Source of the DNA: Periplaneta americana
Taxonomy: Eukaryota > Arthropoda > Insecta > Blattodea > Blattidae
Assembly: GCF_040183065.1 (NCBI RefSeq)
Contig: NC_091131.1
Coordinates: forward strand, 16,013,800 to 16,077,799
DNA: 64,000 bases
Direction of reading: 5' to 3'
In this document: positions 1 through 11,082 of the stretch, one piece after another
Layout: every line of letters starts with the position of its first letter
How positions within the stretch are numbered: the first letter of the stretch is position 1
The notes under the pieces: generated by a model
Told to the model about the DNA's origin: nothing
Databases searched by the model: none
Seen by the model: only the letters and a program-made list of their open reading frames with translations
Program-made: the position numbers and the translations under genes

Positions 1-839
1 ACAAAGTGGGCGTGGCATTAGAATCGTCAGCTGTCAAAATTTCGTTTGAAGCGAGGACATTTTCTTTATGTCAGGTGTAAAGATTTACTAACGTAAGTAT
101 ATTAAGATAATATAGTAACGTGAGATGGAAAATTCGCCATTATGCATTATTTTTCCTCCTTACAAATAGTTGCTTTCTTCCTTCCCTTACAACCTCAAGA
201 CCCTCACATGTATTCTTCACTCAATAATCTCATCACTTATCAGCTTATCAAATAAAAGTTCTAATTCGTCTAACCATTCATGGCTGTGTTAGTACAGACT
301 CCAAAACAACATCATTGTCATGTTTGTCTTGCCGTGAGAGTACTAATTAAGAAATAAAAGCTGGTGAATATCGTATTTTGAGAACTTTACTAATCTGATT
401 TAAATTCTCACACCACTATTAGGTCCACATGATATGATGAAAGCCTTTCATTTTAAAATAATTACTGTTGGCTGAGGAAAACATCATAACAGTTATGTTA
501 TATGATTCGTGATTTCTCTTCTTCGTTATATCTGTGGACTCCTCACTTTATTTTTCATAACGCATTCACAATCACAGCTCAATGAGCACACCCGTACTGA
601 TCTGTGTTACTGAAACCAAAGCTGATCTGCTACTGCAGGTAATGTACAGCCCTGTCGAGTTCCCCTCCAAGCCGATTCACTCCCTCCAGATAGGGGAATA
701 GGAACAGCACATTGCACAGAGACAAGTGCACAATGTGCAGGGTTTTGACATGCCTGAATTATAGTATTACTCTTTGGTATTAGTGAACTCCATACGTCTA
801 TTTCACCTGCAGTAGTCTAACAAGTAAGATTTGACTCAC
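1..839. other. Gene B intron 2 (continues left), nothing recognised
   Basis: AT-rich sequence after the exon 2 donor. I looked for a second Ig exon (an RPDG or G-x-W-x-C block with flanking AG/GT on the minus strand) and found none. Confidence 0.5.
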
Positions 840-1148
840 CTTTTTCTGGCAGGTAGAAATACTCCGTGAAGCTAGCTTGGTCTCCGTATTCAGCTGTTAT
901 GATGTACGGTTGTAAATACTTATACACGTTGGACAGGTGTATCTTGCACAAGTTTGGCTTTCCGCTGTAGGACATATCCTTACAAATGGGCGCTGTCCCC
1001 ACGGGACCTGACCCGGCCTCGAACACACATTCCTCGCCGTCTGGCATTCTCACGGTGCAGGTCACCGGGGTGTCATCGGAAATACTGAATGATGACATGT
1101 CGAAGTCATACCAGGAATAGTAGGGAATATCTACTATCTTCCCACGGG
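840..1148 (-). CDS. Gene B exon 2: Ig-like module 1
   Basis: This is a 309-nt phase 1-1 exon with acceptor TTTTTCAG and donor AAAG|GTGAGT. It encodes 103 residues starting ARGKIVDIPYYSW, with VTCTVRMPDGEEC, APICKDM and NLCKIHLS. It aligns with module 1 of gene A over C-x-[VL]-x-[MI]-P-[DN]-G and the following C-x-I strand, but sequence identity is low. The open frame extends upstream into intron sequence (MKLVRSLKLLFDPNFS); that part is not coding because the AG acceptor sits inside it. Confidence 0.82.
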
Positions 1149-4100
1149 CTGAAAAATTCGGATCAAAAAGTAGTTTTAGAGATCTAACAAGTTTCACAAT
1201 TTTAGCTAAAATCAGCAGAGAACATTAAATGACCACAACGTTGAATTACGGATATGTAGACAGCAGTGGCTGCTCCCGCATATTTCTTAAGAGGAGGAAA
1301 GAAGTTAACAGCACGAAATGACACCTTCTTGAATGAAACATGCTACAAACTAGCCTACATGCATACATGTACGACCAGATAGTGTTCGGGTTGGCTTCCC
1401 TTTTGTATAGCAATAATCTGTTCTTGTAAAATGAGTTTCCTAAATAGTTTTCACTTCTATTTATTGTTGAATAATTGCACAAATTACCGTTACAAGGAAA
1501 TTCACAACCTCGCAGCATTTTTGCATACACTACAGCATCACACGCGTTGGAAGAGACCAGCTACTAACACGTAACCAGAACCGTTTTACGGAAATGGAAA
1601 TGAAAAATAATCTGTTAGGAAAGCGAGAACACTGCACCCACCCACGTGGTCTGTGTTACCACATGTACATTTTACATGTTCAGTATCACATGCTTTTGAA
1701 GAATGTCAGTTCTTGTAAAGTCATACTACCATTATTTTTCAAAGCTGCCCTTGGCCGATTAATTTTTTATGTTAAAAATAATGCAGTTTGGAGTACTTTC
1801 AATTTAAAAAAATATTGGTACAAAACTAAAAACTTGGCTGTTGTCCTGTCTATTAGACAATGAATGGAAGTGAATTTCAGTGGCCAAAATGATCTACTAT
1901 ACTAACGTAGAACTACTTCCTCTTTGTTTTATACAACCCCGACTTTAACTTTCAAATATCCTCGAAAGTTTCAAATCATGAATAGTACCCTATACATATA
2001 AAGTGCAATGAATGATATATTTTGATGTCGACCTGGTTGGCAAGTTGGTATAGCGCTGGCCTTCTATGCCCAAGGTTGCGGGTTCGATCCCGGGCCAGGT
2101 CGATGGCATTTAAGTGTGCTTAAATGCGACAGGCTCATATCAGTAGATTTACTGGCATGTAAAAGAACTCCTGCGGGGCAAAATTCCGGCACACCGGCGA
2201 CGCTGATATAACCTCTGCAGTTGCGAGCGTCGTTAAATAAAAAACATAACATATATTTTGATTTATGAGTTAAAAAAGTTTATATGGTGTCTTTCATAGC
2301 TTTGCGTTAAAACTGTTTTTATTGTGTCTCCTCCAAGATGTGTTAGTCTGGTTTAATGCAACATCGTTAGATGGCAGCGGTAGTGAGCTTGCTGCAAGAC
2401 TAGTCGGTTTCTATTTCCCGCCCATGCGCTGGTTCAGAGGAGGATCTCCTCCCTCTCCGTTCATTTACTTGCTTTAAAACTCTGCTTCTTTGTCTGGCCG
2501 CTAGTGCGCTGTTGTCTATGTATGTTAACTGCAGTAAAGGAGGAATGGATTGACTTTCCTCCACACAAACAATCTCGCATCCTTCTCACAGTTTTCTAGC
2601 AACACATGAGCGCGCGTGGTTTAAAACTCGATCAACCGAGGTTTCTTATAGCTGTGAACTTAAAAATTATCGAATCTTCCTCGAAATTTAAGGCACATAT
2701 TTTATTTGGTATTTACTTTCAGAAGAAGAAAAATGTGAGGAGGACGTTCCTCCCTTCCCTCCCCCACTGGTAGACAAGTAGATAGATAGGAAGGGAAGCA
2801 GGTAGGTAGGAAGTTAGACTTACAGTATAAGTAGATAGGTAGACAAGTAGGCAGATACAAGTATGCAGCTGAATGGATGGAAGGATGGAAGAATGGATGG
2901 ACGGACGGACGGATAGGCAAGCAGACAGATAGATAGGTAGGCAGAAACGTAGATAGATAGGCAGGTAGATAGGTAGACAGGTAGATAGAACCTTTATATT
3001 TATTATTTGGATTATTTATTGCAGTTTCAATAAAGAATTGAATTGAGTTGTTTATATAGATATGTTTCACTGTGTTTTTCCTTCATATCTTACATTTATT
3101 TTATTTTTATAATTTTTGTCAAATTTGGTATGAAGTTAGATTAGTTGTAATTGTGATAATTAATGATAACGGAGAAATAATAACAATTATTGTTGTTTTA
3201 CTGTTTTATTATTTTTGTTTTCTTTGAAGATTCAAATTGTGCATAGTTATAGCACGAATGACCGTACGGGGTCGTGCGAAGGATCTTGTGTACGTGAGTT
3301 TATATAATTTATTGTGTATCAATAAATGCAATTCATTCACTCATTCATTCATCATTCTGTTATCTATAGTTGCGTTTACCGTTACACTATAGATGATCGG
3401 ATAGTAAAGAAGACTACATCATGTAAGGCAGACATATTTCAAATGATGTGACGTCTGGGCGTAGACTCTGAGGTTTGTGTGATATATACCTATCGTACGC
3501 GCTGAAACTAATGAGGAACCATTTACTATACGTTGGATCTGTTTCGGAAACTGAGAAAGTGTTAGGCCAGCAATATCAGAAGATTTAAAACATAAGGGCG
3601 GGGTTAACAGTGGCAGTTAAATCGAAGTCTTAAAGTAAATAATTATGAAAAAAGTGAATTGATTGAAATGTTAGCCTGCCATCTTTTGTATCTATTTTAG
3701 AAGAAGTATCTTTGTGTAGGCCTAAACTGCAAACAAACTCTTCTATAGTGAAGAAAAAAAAAACTGTGAAAGCAAGAAATCTGTTTGGTTACAGTGTGTT
3801 TCACGGATAAATATTCGTCCTTCTGTTGATTGGCTTCGTGTGGTTTACAAATTTGAAAAGTGTTTTGAGGAGTAGCATGGGGCTACATTACACATGTTCA
3901 AAAAGTAGCACAAACATTTGCTAATACACTGAACGAAAAGATCTCTTTAGATCCATTCGTTATTGAAAGATGCTCCACAACTCGTTCATCATGAAAGCTC
4001 TCAACAAACGCCGACAAGGGCAGAAAAGTAAATCGTCTACAACTAGCCGTAAAACAGTGAAGAAATTTAAAAAAATCGCCAGCTATGTAGAGCACAATAA

Positions 4101-7100
4101 CATAATATTCTTCTTAGAGTGTTATTCTGTATTATTTTTATATCCTCTTTGTAAAGAAATAAGTGTTTTAAGAATGTCTAAACTGCCCACAATAACAGAA
4201 AAATTGTTTGGGATCACAATGATCTTTTTATGAGTGCCATAAATATCTTCGGTGCATTGTTTCCGTAGTACGAGGCATGTTAAGACTCCCAGCCTTGACG
4301 GCAGATGACGTCAACAGTAGTGTGGGGTGTTTCTGTTGGCCAGTACCTCCTATACTATTTTCCTTGCCTCATACCACAACGTCACGGCGCGGGAATAATA
4401 TTACTGGTTTAGTCTTTAAAACGAGGCATGCTACATTTTGAAGACAAAATTGGAAGGGAAATTAAACATTAACTATTAACCTTTGTATAGATATTGTTTG
4501 TAGTCATGAGCCAGAGGGCTAGAAGGAAATAAACGTTCCTGTCATCGAAAGTAGTCTTCAGTAGTCACAACAAATTACCTCGCTACATCAAGTTTCTTCA
4601 ACCCTAGTATAAGACGATATAGGCCTACAAGTATAATTTGTAATCTTTGCAGTCTAAACTCCAAGTGCAAAGTAATCGACATGAAGTAGTTTTTATGATA
4701 TGAATTATTTCAATGACCAAATATCTTTGTCTATTGATCAAGCTAAAGATTATTGCGTCATGTTTTTAAAGCTAGAGGTAAAGAATTGAGAAACTCGCCA
4801 GAGAGAGAGAGAGAGAGAAAAAGGTGGAGAACATTTCGATGTCAGCAGTGGCGAAGCTAAGGGGTAAAAAAAATCTGCTTACCTTATGGGCTATTCCATC
4901 TCAAATCTACCGAAATATAGAGAAAATTGACCTTGCAACTTTTAAATACAATGAAACTTTTCCCGTCCATAGACAACTGTGATACAATGCTTTGTGCAAA
5001 GTTTGAGGCATCAGAACTTCATAGTGTTTAAATTAAAAATATTTAAATTTATCGTATTTTCATAAAATTAGCAACTTTAAACTGTTGTGGCTCCGAAACT
5101 CTTTCACCCAATGATCAAAATCATGGTTTATTTTGATCCTGAGAAATTAGAGTTCATATTGTCATATAAATAGATCTTCTTACTTTTTATGGAAATGGAG
5201 AAATTTAGATATTTCCTCATTAAGACGGCTTTGCCACCGAAAAAATATTTTACAAATATATAGTTAGATTCCGCATTGAAAGTACAAATAAACACATATT
5301 GTTTACTGATGGTATGTTGATAAGAAAGTATTGAAAATATCAAATAAAGAAAATAAATAGTACGCGCTTGAACTAACCAGCTGACTGTGAGACGGGAGCT
5401 AGCCGAGACAAGCAAGGCCAGGAGACATAAACACGTGATGTTTCGTTTAGTAGCTCATAGCTGGGCTAGCTTTATCACAAGTTTTCATAAACACATGAGT
5501 AAAATGACGCCCAGCGCTCTCTTGTCTTCAGCTCTCGGTCAGTGCGTGCGTACTGCGCCGTTCAAATCTATTTAATACCCTTGAAACTTATTGCCATACC
5601 ACTAAGAAAACAATGCCGAATCCCTCTTAATAATGCAAGGTTTTTCTCAATATTTTTTTTTTTTACATTTTTACAAATTGGCAAAAAGCCAAAAAGTAAG
5701 TAAAATCAGATTATCTGTCTGTCTGTGTACAATAAAAATAAGGATTACTTCTTAACATAACCTACCAAATGTCAGCTTCAAAATGAGCTCCCGTTCAATG
5801 TTCTGCAGTAAATGGTTCCAGAGCTCTGAGCGCTGAAAGAGGCTTGTTTTTATAAAATACCCTAAATTTGTCGCTCAATAATACGAAAACCATTTGCACC
5901 TTATATAAATAGGGAAAAAATTAGAGTATAAAAAATGCGAGGTTTTTTACTGATCGATTTCATATGGAATAGCCCTTATATATTTTTTATAGAACAGATG
6001 TTTCTCGATCAAAATTTTTTTGTGACACAGACGTCATAAGAAGATGATGACCACTCATTTTCATCTCCAAACAGAATACAGGTATAACGATCTAACTTAT
6101 TTGTCTCAGAGCCAAGAATATTTCTTACACCAAGAAAATTGGGCAATACGAGTCCTGACGTTCCCACGGCACGAGGGCTCGCCAAGCTACACGTCGTGGG
6201 AACAAGCCTTTAAACCAGCTATGGGGACTATAAGCAAAGTAGGGAGGGAACGTTTCCTACTCACCCCACATTCGTTTGATTGGCAGGCGAGGGGAACGCA
6301 GCTGTTTCGCTAAGTCAAGTGCAGTGGAGGGTTCGACACACCTTGCGCGTCAGTAATTTCTCCGCGGTTATCTCTTGTTTCAAAATAATTACAGTCTCTT
6401 GTTTATATGAAGTACATGTGTCATACAATAATTATTACAACCACCTACTGTCATTAGGCAAATTATATATTCTTCAATTGTATAACCATTCCTTTACATG
6501 TGCACGAAAAATTCTTGAACTGTCTTTTGGTCGACATAATAAATTGTTTCTTTTTAAAAACAATACAGAAAAAAAAACAAAGCTCCATTGTCATTTAACT
6601 GTACAATATATTAAAAAATGTAATGATCAATATAATACATTGTTTTTAACCAATAAAAAAGTAACTAAGCTCCATTGTCATTTAACTTGAAAACATATTA
6701 AACACAATATAATGATCAACATAATCAATTGTTTCTTTGAACTGTCTTTTGGTCGACATAATAAATTGTTTCTTTTTAAAAACAATACAGAAAAAAACAA
6801 AGCTCCATTGTCATTTAACTGTACAATATATTAAAAAATGTAATGATCAATATAATACATTGTTTTTTAACCAATAAAAAGTAACTAAGCTCCATTGTCA
6901 TTTAACTTGAAAACATATTAAACACAATATAATGATCAACATAATCAATTGTTTCTTTGAACTGTCTTTTGGTCGACATAATAAATTGTTTCTTTTTAAA
7001 AACAATACAGAAAAAAACAAAGCTCCATTGTCATTTAACTGTACAATATATTAAAAAATGTAATGATCAATATAATACATTGTTTTTTAACCAATAAAAA

Positions 7101-8335
7101 GTAACTAAGCTCCATTGTCATTTAACTTGAAAACATATTAAACACAATATAATGATCAACATAATCAATTGTTTCTTTGTAAAAACACTAAAAGTAACTG
7201 AACTCCATTGTCATTTAACTTTAAAACATATTAAACAAAATATATGAGATATGAATGAAACGAAATACTACTGTAGCCCTATACTGCTAATTTTCATTTT
7301 CTTTGTGGCTCTTGGAGATTTTTGTTATTAAATAAACGGATATATTTGGCTCTAAAGTAGAACAACTCAAGATATGAAGTAGAACAACTCAACAGTAATA
7401 CTGAAACTAAAATGCATGTCTGTGATCCTAGACATTTTTTGTCATATTCATTTTGGGGGGGGGGGGAAACTGCTCATAACAGTAAGTTGAGCCAAACATA
7501 GATACAATACGCTTTGCAAATGTGCGCAGATTAGGGAATTGCTCTCCTTTGGTAGGTATTTAAAAGGATCTAATCCATTTTTTCCTAAACACTTTACTGG
7601 CGTGCTCGTTTGCATCTCTGTATGGCTCTGCTGCTTGGGTAACATCAAATACAAATGGATTATTGAAGAGACACATCTCCTTGTCCATTGAAGTTACTTC
7701 TGAAAATCTTTCTTTGAAAGAGGACGCATGAAGTAGGCCTAATATGCACTCAGAGTTATAAATAAGCAAGTTAAGTTCCAGATACTTAATAAAATAATAA
7801 GTAACTAAACCCCGAAAATACCATAAACATATATTGTTTTGTATATTTTCACAAATATTACGAAAATAGCTTTTAAAATTGTAAATAAATACTTGTACGA
7901 TCATCGAAGTCCGCTTTATGCTTCCGATCAAAGTGGCGTTTAATATTGAAGCGTTTTATATGCGCAATTTTAAACCCGCATATTAAGCAACAGACTTTTT
8001 CTTTTTGTAACAAAAAATTATTTCTGCCATTCTTACTGAACCTGACGTCCCGAGATCGAAGCCATACCCACCACTGAATGAAGCGTGTTTTTACGAAGCA
8101 CAGGCGGAGGAGATGGTCGGTGGAGTGAGGCAAGGAGGCTTTGAGTGAAGTGGCCCTTCGGAGCCATTTTTCCCCATGGTTGCTTTAAACAGATTATTGA
8201 TTCCGGAACAAAAATTGCAATGCATTAATACTGCGATGAACTTATTCACCCCGCTTTCAAAGAATACGTACCGTAGAGTGCAGACGCTAGCAGCGTGATA
8301 GCGACGGTGAGGAAGTAGCTTCGCAGCGGCGCCAT
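840..8335 (-). CDS. Gene B: tandem paralog of gene A, 5' part only (exons 1-2)
   Basis: Two exons are visible: 8272-8335 (signal peptide) and 840-1148 (first Ig-like module). Both junctions are phase 1, as in gene A. The donor at 840/839 (AAAAAG|GTGAGT) shows the gene continues past the left edge. The product is expected to be a secreted or membrane Ig-superfamily protein. Neighbour: gene A ends 11.5 kb upstream on the same strand, so this is a head-to-tail pair. Intron 1 (1149-8271) is filled with repeats. What follows module 1 cannot be seen here. Confidence 0.8.
2028..2250 (+). mobile_element. tRNA-derived SINE, full-length copy
   Basis: The head GACCTGGTTGGCAAGTTGG...GGGTTCGATCCCGGGCCAGGTC keeps pol III A- and B-box motifs and a near-perfect acceptor-like pairing (GACCTGG with CCAGGTC). 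The body contains TTTAAGTGTGCTTAAATG and the tail is GCGAGCGTCGTTAAATAA followed by A-rich sequence. The anticodon arm is degraded, so this is a SINE, not a tRNA gene. A shorter relative is at 15385-15556. Confidence 0.75.
2766..2996. repeat. Degenerate tetranucleotide repeat (GTAG/GATA/GGAT)
   Basis: Runs of GTAGATAG, GGAAGG, GGATGGAT and GGACGGAC. The 122-residue open frame on the minus strand (YLPTYLS-like) is a translation of this repeat and not a gene. Confidence 0.85.
4888..5975. mobile_element. Nonautonomous DNA transposon with TIRs and TTAT duplications
   Basis: Left end GGGCTATTCCATCTCAAATC; the right end reads, inverted, GGGCTATTCCATATGAAATC (18 of 20 match). Direct TTAT copies flank both ends (4884-4887 and 5976-5979). 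A four-base TTAN duplication suggests a Kolobok- or piggyBac-like superfamily; this is inference. No transposase domain was recognised inside its 1088 bp. Confidence 0.7.
6517..7225 (+). repeat. 220-bp tandem repeat, three copies plus a partial one
   Basis: GAACTGTCTTTTGGTCGAC starts at 6517, 6739 and 6959, so the period is about 220 bp and the copies are nearly identical. Each unit contains two halves, both ending AGCTCCATTGTCATTTAACT, so an older repeat of about 110 bp was duplicated first. A diverged half unit follows to about 7225. The 136-aa open frame here is an artefact. Confidence 0.9.
7560..8133 (-). pseudogene. hAT transposase fossil with BED zinc finger
   Basis: The frame ending at 7873 contains KVCCLICGFKIAH and FNIKRHFDRKHK, a C-x2-C...H-x4-H BED finger that binds DNA in hAT transposases. 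A second frame (7560-7750) has FKERFSEVTSMDKEMCLFNNPF, close to the F-x-R-F-x-[DE]-[FL]...LF-x-[NS]-PF block of ZBED/GTF2IRD2-like hAT proteins. Frames are broken between the two. It lies in intron 1 of gene B, 139 bp past exon 1, in the same orientation. Confidence 0.6.
8272..8335 (-). CDS. Gene B exon 1: signal peptide
   Basis: The ATG is at 8335-8333. The 21 codons start MAPLRSYFLTVAITLLASAL and end with Y: an n-region with one Arg, then a hydrophobic core and a small-residue cleavage region. It ends in phase 1 at donor TACG|GTACGT. A TATA box lies about 40 nt upstream, so this is very likely the real first exon with a 5' UTR of only about 10 nt. Confidence 0.8.
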
Positions 8336-8368
8336 GTTTTGAAGAGCGTAGGGCTAGGTGTGTGGGCC

Positions 8369-8376
8369 TTATATAT
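8369..8376 (-). promoter_or_regulatory. TATA box of gene B
   Basis: TATATAAG on the minus strand, 34-41 nt upstream of the gene B start codon. This is the consensus spacing for a very short 5' UTR, with initiation predicted near 8345. It is the strongest core-promoter match seen in the window. Confidence 0.55.
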
Positions 8377-8754
8377 CGAGTAAAACAATGACGTACTGTT
8401 AGAAGAGATATTCAGAAATGTTTATTGAAACTTTAGCTTGGTCTCGAGTGCGCTTTCCTAATTATGCCCTAACGTCTTGTCATCTCTTATTTTCGCTGAT
8501 AAAACGCAAGAAAACAATGGAGTTGGACACCTACTGTAAGAATAGATAAGGCTACAGTACTTGATACACGTTTTTTTCTAATCTCTCTGCGAGATATCTT
8601 CGGTCCTTTGATCTCTCGCAGCCCAGTGCAGACGACTTCAACGGTGGATGACAGGTATCAAGTACGACACGTCTCCTGAGGTTTATGGGGATGGAGTGTG
8701 GCCATGAGATTTTTTTTCTGGATACTTCTGTAGTTCCAATCTTTTTTTTAAGTA

Positions 8755-8998
8755 GGTTAATTTACGACGCTTGATCAACATCTTAGGTTATTTAGCGTCT
8801 GAATGAGATGAAGGTGATAATGTCAATGAAATGAGTCCGGGGTCCAGCACTGGAAGTTATCCAGCATTTGCTCATATTGGGTTGAGGGAAAAGTCCGGAA
8901 AAAACCTCAACCAGGTAACTTTCCCCGACCGGGAATCGAACCCGGGCCACCTGGTTTAGCGCCCAGAGGCGCTAACCGTTACTCCACAGGTGTGGACT
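8755..8998 (-). mobile_element. tRNA-derived SINE, second family, near full length
   Basis: The minus-strand head contains GTTAGCGCCTCTGGGCGCTA and GGTTCGATTCCCGGTC (A and B boxes). The body contains GACTCATTTCATTGACATTA. The 3' end, AGCGTCGTAAATTAACC, resembles the tail of the SINE at 2028. A shared tail usually means the same partner LINE supplies the retrotransposition machinery. Partial 3' copies occur at about 32757-32822 and 63680-63712. Confidence 0.75.
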
Positions 8999-9491
8999 TT
9001 CGCCATTCCTTCCAGTGCATTCTTCAGTAGGCAGTTTCTTCTTATCCAGTGACCCAGTCAATATCCTACCACCGCTCGGTCTCTGTAAATTATTATCTAC
9101 AACTGAACTAAACAAAATAACATCAGAACATCATCACTTTCTGTTGTTATAGTTATTTTAATAAATAAAGTAACATCACCATTTCATGTTATTGTTTTTC
9201 TTGTTCAGTCAGGCATTTCATCTGAAGAATAAAAGTTTAGGAGAGATAATATTTTAACTACTTGAATTATTAATCTAATCTTATTTGCTTTAATTTCTGC
9301 TACACTATTACTATTGTTCCAGATATTGGAAGGAATAAAACTTTGTGCTGAAAGTACTCTATTTTTCCGATTGATTTTAATTCTCTACAGGCTAGACTTT
9401 TGAGGTCTTACTGTGTTCTTAAATCTAGCGAGAACAGCTGGACGATATCAGTTTTTACAAAACATTAGAAATATGCAAACGCTTCTCTTGT

Positions 9492-9689
9492 TCAACAAAA
9501 TGGCTTGAAATATTCCCAGTTTCTTGCTGTAAACTTGTTGGGTGTGCCGCAAAAACTTATTCTATGAGGTAAACCCACAACCATAAGCCTGAAATATGGA
9601 GATCGTGGAGGCCATGTTGTTGGAAAGTGCCTACTGATGTGTGATAACACGATCGTCATGTAGATGTGGGACGGTGCGTCATCTTGCAT
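9492..9689 (-). pseudogene. Mariner/Tc1-like transposase fragment
   Basis: The frame reads MQDDAPSHIYMTIVLSHISR and then TWPPRSPYF, matching the family block F-[QM]-[QD]-D-x-AP-x-H...WPPRSPD-[LV]-TP, which carries the second catalytic Asp and the region before the third. The Asp of SPD is replaced by Tyr and the frame soon ends, so it is inactive. Flanking frames show no further recognisable parts. Confidence 0.6.
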
Positions 9690-10050
9690 GAAAATTATGT
9701 TTTCCAGATCGTCATTCTAGGGACGATGAAGTTCTGTAGCAAGCAGTGTAGCGCAGTAGCAGCTCTCCCTGTTCACTGTGACGCTCTGTTATTCCATTGT
9801 TGTCTCCGTCGAGGTAATATGGACCATGATAAATTTCGAAAAGAAGCCACACCATTCAGTGATTTCCAAATCATAGACAGTTTGTTGAATTAAAATATGA
9901 GGGTCATTTTCACACCAAATTATGCAATTGCATATATTAATTACATCATTAAGAAAGAAGTATTCTTCGTTCCTCCAGAAGACTTTGTAGAGCTAATGAA
10001 TGTTAATAAGGCTAGGATTTTTATGCCCTAAAAATCGTCAAAATACTCAG

Positions 10051-11082
10051 TATAAAATATGTACTTATGACCTAAAAATTCCAGAAATGCACTCTATAAT
10101 AAAAAAGATGCCATAAAAATTCAAATATTTTTTATAGATTACTTGAGAGTTTTAAACTATACCTAGAATAACAACCAGAAGAGAAAAAAGTGAAATTTAA
10201 GGGATTTGGAGGGATATAAATTTAATTAAAAACAGGAAATGCTAACTTATTTTCATAAACTTTCATAGTGTCTATATTACGAGATCCGAGTTACAATGTA
10301 CATTGAATACCTCGTATAAATTTTCAAATGAAAATGATTGTATATTGTCAGCTGAAAAAGCTTTGTACATTTTTATTTTTATTGCTTGTAAGTTTGAAAT
10401 GAATAGAAGTTAATAAATACAATGAAAAATAAACTAGTTCACTCCTGAATAAGACTCGTGCTCAGGAGGGGATTCCAATACAGGCAAAAATAAAATTAAA
10501 ATTGAGAGTGAATACAGATTAAGTAGTGTTTAATATGTTTAAACCCAAACTATAAATCCAATACATATAAAATATGTACTTATGACCTAAAAATTCCAGA
10601 AATGCGCTCATAATAAAAAAGATGCCATAAAATCAAATATTTTTATAGATTACTTTAGAGGTTTAAACTATAACTAGAATAACAACCAGAAGAGAAAAAA
10701 GTGAAATTTAAGGGATTTGGAGGGATATAAATTTAATTAAAAACAGGAAATGCTAACTTATTTTCACATAACTTTCATAGTGTCTATATTACGAGACCCG
10801 AGTTACAATGTACATTGAATACCTCGTACAAATTTTCAAATGAAAATGATTGTCTATTGTCAGCTGAAAAAGCTTTGTACATTTTTATTTTTATTGGTAG
10901 TAAGTTTGAAATGAATACAAGTTAATAAATACAATGTGAAAAATAAACTAGCCCACTCCTGAATGAGTAAGACTCGTGCTCAGGAGGGGATTCCAATACA
11001 GACAAAAATAAAATTAAAATTGAGAGTGAATATAGATTAAATAGCGTTTAATACGTTTAAACCGAAACTATAAATCCAATAC
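10051..11082. repeat. 515-bp tandem duplication
   Basis: TATAAAATATGTACTTATGA begins at 10051 and the same sequence at 10566. The two units align with a few substitutions and small indels up to CTATAAATCCAATAC. Each unit carries a short inverted repeat, CTCCTGA...TCAGGAG. It abuts the 3' side of the Jockey-like LINE at 11057 (minus strand), so it may be that element's duplicated 3' UTR. Confidence 0.85.

Larger units (their letters stand above)
1149..8271. other. Gene B intron 1, 7.1 kb, repeat-filled
   Basis: Holds a SINE (2028-2250), degenerate GATA/GTAG tetranucleotide DNA (2766-2996), a TIR element (4888-5975), a 220-bp tandem array (6517-7225) and an hAT fossil (about 7560-8133). I see nothing in 1149-2027, 2251-2765 or 5976-6516. 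In 2997-4887 there are short AT-rich open frames and a GA run near 4800 but no recognisable protein. Confidence 0.5.

Noticed and set aside
3970..4233. 87-codon plus-strand ORF with a basic start (NKRRQGQKSKSS)
   Set aside because: Antisense frame is also open, no homology recognised and it lies within gene B intron 1.
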